The notes under the pieces are model-generated. The model was not told the DNA's origin and made no database searches. It saw only the letters and a program-made list of their open reading frames with translations. The translations under genes and the position numbers were made by a program. 10,512 bases of DNA from JAJRVH01 sp964505995 (lineage in GTDB: Bacteria > Pseudomonadota > Zetaproteobacteria > Mariprofundales > Mariprofundaceae): assembly GCA_964505995.1 (NCBI GenBank), contig CAZDLB010000065.1, forward strand, positions 1-10,512, written 5' to 3'. Of this stretch, positions 7,647-10,512 are shown in pieces; positions within the stretch are counted from its first letter, which is position 1, and the number at the start of each line of letters is the position of its first letter.

Positions 7647-8312
7647 CTAGTCGGTGTCCGGATTCGCGCTGCCCAGATCCGCCGCGTTCACGGCCTCGAC
7701 GAAGGCGAGCAGCTTCCGATGGTCCTTGATGCCCGGCGACATCTCGACGCCGGATGAGACATCCAGCGCGAACCACTGGCGGATGGCCATCGCATCGCGG
7801 ACATTGTCGATGTTCAGGCCGCCGGCCAGGGTCAGCGGATAGTCATGCGTGAAGCCATCCAGCAGGGACCAGTCGAAGGGCTCGCCGGTGCCGCCATAGA
7901 CGCCGGGCGGCGCCTTCGCATCGAGCAGCACCGGGCAGCGGTAGTGTTTCGCCTTCTTCAGATCGTCGGCCGAGCTGACGGCGACGGCCTTGAGCACGCG
8001 GCGCGTCTGCGCCTCGCAGAACTCCGGCGATTCATCGCCATGCAGCTGGATGACGCCGATCGGGCAGCAGGCGAGCACCGCATCGATCTCGTCCTGGGAC
8101 GGATTGACGAACAGGCCGACCGCGGAGACGAAGGGCGGCAGCTCGCGGATGATGGCGGCCGCCTTCATCGGTTCGATATAGCGCGGCGATTTGTCGTAGA
8201 ACACGAAGCCGACCGCGTCCACGCCCAGCCTCGAGGCTTCAAGCGCATCCTCAAGCCGCGTGATGCCGCAGACCTTGATGCGCGTGCGTGTCGGCCGGGT
8301 CAGAAACGTCAT
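7647..8312 (-). CDS. trpF: Phosphoribosylanthranilate isomerase
   Basis: TrpF catalyses the Amadori rearrangement of N-(5-phosphoribosyl)anthranilate to the carboxyphenylamino-deoxyribulose phosphate used by TrpC. The protein is 221 residues, a free-standing TIM barrel not fused to TrpC. Catalytic residues are C15 (RIKVCGITR) as general base and D131 (VLLDAK) as general acid. GFVFYDKSPRYI, LFVNPS, IQLHGDE and the phosphate-binding LAGGLN and VSSGVE segments are all present. It is the first gene of the minus-strand operon. trpC, trpD and trpE are not in the window. The ATG at 8312 has only a weak Shine-Dalgarno and no convincing sigma-70 promoter upstream. Confidence 0.97.
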   Translation of the reverse strand: MTFLTRPTRTRIKVCGITRLEDALEASRLGVDAVGFVFYDKSPRYIEPMKAAAIIRELPPFVSAVGLFVNPSQDEIDAVLACCPIGVIQLHGDESPEFCEAQTRRVLKAVAVSSADDLKKAKHYRCPVLLDAKAPPGVYGGTGEPFDWSLLDGFTHDYPLTLAGGLNIDNVRDAMAIRQWFALDVSSGVEMSPGIKDHRKLLAFVEAVNAADLGSANPDTD

Positions 8313-8432
8313 GGTGGAACTCTAGCCCGGTCTTTGGGCGAAGACCATGCGCTTTTGCGTGATCCCGGTTTCGGGCTGCGAACCTGAAGATGAAGGGTGC
8401 GCCGCCGCCGATGTTCACCTAAGATGCGCCGG
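8313..8432. promoter_or_regulatory. Divergent control region between trpF and argD
   Basis: The 120 bp between the two start codons must hold the 5' signals of both the trp-acc-fol operon and argDF. I see no strong -35/-10 pair for either strand and no match to an ArgR box. It contains several small inverted repeats (8329-8346; CGCTTTTGCG at 8350-8359; CCCG-GTTT-CGGG at 8364-8375) and a possible short ORF. Confidence 0.5.
8329..8346. repeat. Perfect 6-bp inverted repeat GGTCTT-N6-AAGACC
   Basis: The two arms (8329-8334 and 8341-8346) are separated by six bases, an 18-bp dyad that could be an operator for a dimeric regulator. It lies 17 bp upstream of the trpF start and about 86 bp upstream of argD. 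As a hairpin in the trpF transcript it would have only six pairs. Confidence 0.4.
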
Positions 8433-8436
8433 ATGA
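8347..8436 (+). CDS. Possible 29-codon upstream ORF coupled to argD
   Basis: An ATG at 8347 opens a 29-residue frame ending in TGA at 8434-8436. The stop overlaps the proposed argD ATG as ATGA, the same arrangement as ilvI/ilvH and argD/argF. The peptide has four cysteines (positions 4, 11, 18 and 28) and only two arginines, so it does not look like an arginine-sensing leader peptide. The ribosome binding site is weak (GAAG close to the ATG). It may be coincidental. Confidence 0.2.
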   Translation: MRFCVIPVSGCEPEDEGCAAADVHLRCAG

Positions 8437-9617
8437 AACGCGATGCCCTGATGCAGACCTATGCCCGCTATCCGCTGACCCTCGTCCGCGGTCAGGGTAG
8501 CTATGTCTGGGACGACGCCGGCCGTCGCTATCTGGATTTCATCTCCGGCATTGCGGTGAATACGCTGGGGCATGCGCATCCGCGGCTGGCCGAGGCCATC
8601 GCCGGGCAGGCACGCACGATGCTGCATTGCTCGAACCTGTTCCATATCCCGCAGCAGCAGCAGCTGGCCGCGAAGCTGGCCGATCTTTCGGGACTGGGAC
8701 GGGTCTTTTTCTGCAATTCGGGTGCCGAGGCCAACGAGGGCGCGATCAAGCTGGCGCGCCGCTTCTTCTATGATCGCGGCTCCACCCGCCGCACCGTGAT
8801 CTCGGCCATGCAGTCCTTTCACGGGCGTCTTTTGTCCACGCTGACGGCCACCGGGCAGGACAAGGTCAAGACCGGCTTCGATCCATTGCCGCCGGGCTTT
8901 GACCATGTGCCGTTCAACGATATCGAGGCCCTGAAGGCGGCCGTGACCGAAGAGACGGCGGCCGTGCTGCTGGAACCGGTGCAGGGGGAGGGCGGCGTCC
9001 ATGTGGCCGGGACCGACTATCTGCAGCAGGTGCGTCAGCTCTGCGACGATGAGGGCATCCTGCTGATTCTCGACGAGGTGCAGTCCGGCATGGGACGTAC
9101 CGGCACGATGTTCGCCTTCGAGCATGCCGGCATCGAGCCGGATATCCTGACGCTGGCCAAGGGCCTCGGTGGCGGCGTGCCGATCGGCGCGCTGCTGGCC
9201 AGCGAGGAGGCCGCGGCCAGCTTTGCACCGGGCACGCATGGTTCGACCTTCGGCGGCAATCCGTTGTCCTGCGCCGCGGCCCTGGCCGTGCTCGAAACGA
9301 TCGAGTCCGACGAGCTGCTGCTCAATGTCGCCGATCGCGGCGAGCAGCTGCAGGCCGGCCTGGAGCTGCTCGCCGTGCGTTTCGATGCCATTCACGAGGT
9401 GCGCGGCCGAGGTCTGCTGCTCGGGCTGGCCTGCGGCTGCGAGGTGGCCGATATCATCACGGCATGCCGCGAGGACGGGCTGCTGGTATTGCCGGCCGGA
9501 CCCAGGGTGCTGCGGATTCTGCCGCCGCTGAATGTGTCGGCCGCCGAGGTGGATGAGGCGCTGGAGATTCTCGAGGGCGCATTTCTGCGCGTTCAGCCCA
9601 GGGGGGCACAGGCATGA
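8433..9617 (+). CDS. argD: Acetylornithine aminotransferase (class III, PLP-dependent)
   Basis: ArgD converts N-acetylglutamate semialdehyde to N-acetylornithine with glutamate as amino donor, in arginine synthesis. Many ArgD enzymes also serve as succinyldiaminopimelate aminotransferase for lysine. From ATG 8433 the protein has 394 residues. It shows SGIAVNTLGHAHP near the N terminus, NSGAEANEGAIK from N95, SFHGR (128-132), the PLP-ring aspartate D214 in LDEVQSGMGRTG, and the Schiff-base lysine K243 in TLAKGLGGG. The start is uncertain: in-frame GTG 8397, ATG 8424, 8433 and 8451 are all possible, and none has a strong Shine-Dalgarno. 8433 is preferred because MKRDALMQTYARYP resembles related N termini and overlaps the stop of a short upstream frame. 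Its stop overlaps the argF start by four bases. It is a single-gene-size aminotransferase without fusion. Confidence 0.93.
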   Translation: MKRDALMQTYARYPLTLVRGQGSYVWDDAGRRYLDFISGIAVNTLGHAHPRLAEAIAGQARTMLHCSNLFHIPQQQQLAAKLADLSGLGRVFFCNSGAEANEGAIKLARRFFYDRGSTRRTVISAMQSFHGRLLSTLTATGQDKVKTGFDPLPPGFDHVPFNDIEALKAAVTEETAAVLLEPVQGEGGVHVAGTDYLQQVRQLCDDEGILLILDEVQSGMGRTGTMFAFEHAGIEPDILTLAKGLGGGVPIGALLASEEAAASFAPGTHGSTFGGNPLSCAAALAVLETIESDELLLNVADRGEQLQAGLELLAVRFDAIHEVRGRGLLLGLACGCEVADIITACREDGLLVLPAGPRVLRILPPLNVSAAEVDEALEILEGAFLRVQPRGAQA

Positions 9618-10512
9618 GACATTTTCTGACATTGCTGGATATCACGCCGGAGGAGGCGCGGCATATCCTTGAGCGTGCGGCCTGGATCAAGGCGCGGCTG
9701 AAGAAGGGCGAGGCGCACCGGCCGCTGGCCGGTAAGACGCTGGGCATGATCTTCGACAAGGCCAGCACGCGCACGCGCGTGTCCTTCGAGGTCGGCATGT
9801 ACCAGCTGGGCGGGCATGCGCTGTTCCTGCACTCCGGCGCCACGCAGCTTGGCCGCGGCGAGCCGGTCGAGGATGCGGCGCGGGTGCTCTCGCGCATGGT
9901 GGATGGCATCACGATCCGCACCTTCGGCCATGACATCGTGCAGCGCTTTGCCGAATACTCGTCGGTGCCGGTCATCAACGCGCTGACGGACCTGACGCAT
10001 CCGTGCCAGATCCTCGCCGATGTGTTCACCTACGAGGAGCATCGCGGCCCGATCGCCGGGCGCACGGTCGCCTGGATCGGCGACGGCAACAACATGGCGC
10101 ATTCCTGGATCAACGGCGCGGTGGCCTTCGGCTATCGCCTGAACATCGCCTGCCCGGCCGGATACAGCCCGGATGCGAAGCTGCTCGAGGCGGCGCGGGC
10201 GCTGGGTGCGGAGGTGACGCTGAGCGACGATCCGCTTGCGGCCGCGCGCGATGCCGATCTCGTGACCACCGATGTCTGGGCCTCGATGGGCCAGGAAGAC
10301 GAGCAGGCGGTTCGCGAAAAGGCCTTTGCCGGCTTCTGCGTCGATGCGCGCGTGATGGCGCATGCGCGGCCGGATGCGCTGTTCATGCACTGCCTGCCGG
10401 CGCATCGCGGCGAGGAGGTCGCGGCCGAGGTCATCGACGGGCCGCAGTCGGTGGTCTGGGATGAGGCCGAGAACCGGCTGCATGCGCAGAAGGCGCTGCT
10501 GGAGTTCCTGCT
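9614..10512 (+). CDS. argF: Ornithine carbamoyltransferase (partial, runs off window end)
   Basis: ArgF transfers the carbamoyl group of carbamoyl phosphate to ornithine, giving citrulline for arginine synthesis. The visible 299 complete codons cover almost the whole protein (family length about 300-310), with no stop before the window ends. The carbamoyl-phosphate site STRTR is at 51-55 and HPCQ at 129-132. The ornithine-binding segment D-x3-SMG starts at D220, and the catalytic HCLPAHRG is at 259-266, with C260 the zinc/ornithine-side cysteine of the family. The ATG overlaps the argD stop (ATGA), so argD-argF form a coupled pair. Confidence 0.96.
   Translation, partial: MRHFLTLLDITPEEARHILERAAWIKARLKKGEAHRPLAGKTLGMIFDKASTRTRVSFEVGMYQLGGHALFLHSGATQLGRGEPVEDAARVLSRMVDGITIRTFGHDIVQRFAEYSSVPVINALTDLTHPCQILADVFTYEEHRGPIAGRTVAWIGDGNNMAHSWINGAVAFGYRLNIACPAGYSPDAKLLEAARALGAEVTLSDDPLAAARDADLVTTDVWASMGQEDEQAVREKAFAGFCVDARVMAHARPDALFMHCLPAHRGEEVAAEVIDGPQSVVWDEAENRLHAQKALLEFL

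Noticed and set aside
6348..7757. A 469-codon plus-strand open frame opposite trpB
   Set aside because: It is the antisense shadow of a clear trpB in GC-rich DNA. It is rich in Arg, Gly, Ala and His with no recognisable domain, and would have to overlap trpF, trpB and trpA entirely.
8652..8663. Short CAG run encoding QQQQ in argD
   Set aside because: Only four units in a normal glutamine-rich helix segment after the HIP motif; no sign of an expandable repeat.
8415..9632. A 405-codon minus-strand open frame opposite argD
   Set aside because: It mirrors argD codons, has low-complexity composition and no family resemblance. argD on the other strand carries every catalytic motif.

Overview
This GC-rich window carries ten recognisable protein genes and no RNA gene, mobile element or CRISPR array. 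Nearly all of it is core amino-acid, folate and fatty-acid biosynthesis. The gene order trpF-trpB-trpA-[extra gene]-accD-folC is a known cluster of Pseudomonadota, especially Beta- and Gammaproteobacteria and Acidithiobacillia. Together with the GC-rich codon use and the protein sequences, this suggests a chromosomal segment of a free-living prototroph from that group. The genus cannot be told from the sequence.

Layout. (1) Positions 1-2321, plus strand: both subunits of acetohydroxyacid synthase (ilvI-ilvH), translationally coupled by an ATGA overlap, behind a leader of about 120 nt that can form a 9-bp hairpin. No ilvC follows directly. (2) Positions 8312 down to 2308, minus strand: trpF, trpB, trpA, a metallo-beta-lactamase-fold protein of the cyclic-nucleotide phosphodiesterase (class II-like) family, accD, folC, and a receiver-only response regulator. 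Gaps run from an 8-bp overlap to about 20 bp from trpF through folC, so those six genes are probably one operon. The response regulator is set off by 54 bp and has a convincing promoter of its own (consensus -35, 17-bp spacer). Its 3' end overlaps that of ilvH convergently. (3) Positions 8313-8432: divergent control region with small inverted repeats and a possible 29-codon upstream ORF. (4) Positions 8433-10512, plus strand: argD and argF, coupled by another ATGA overlap; argF runs off the window end.

How the genes work together. IlvIH makes the first committed intermediate of valine/leucine and isoleucine. TrpF, TrpB and TrpA perform the last three chemical steps to tryptophan. AccD is the carboxyltransferase beta subunit that makes malonyl-CoA. 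FolC makes and glutamylates folate. ArgD and ArgF perform consecutive steps (separated by deacetylation) of arginine synthesis. The two genes that do not fit are both signalling-type: the putative cyclic-nucleotide phosphodiesterase inside the trp-acc-fol operon and the orphan receiver at its end.

I found no clear undescribed defence or mobile system. The most interesting signal is regulatory. In front of the response regulator, read-through RNA from folC would form an 11-bp (one bulge) hairpin burying the ribosome binding site, whereas RNA started at the gene's own promoter would lack the 5' arm. The phosphodiesterase-like gene between trpA and accD is the second point worth following.
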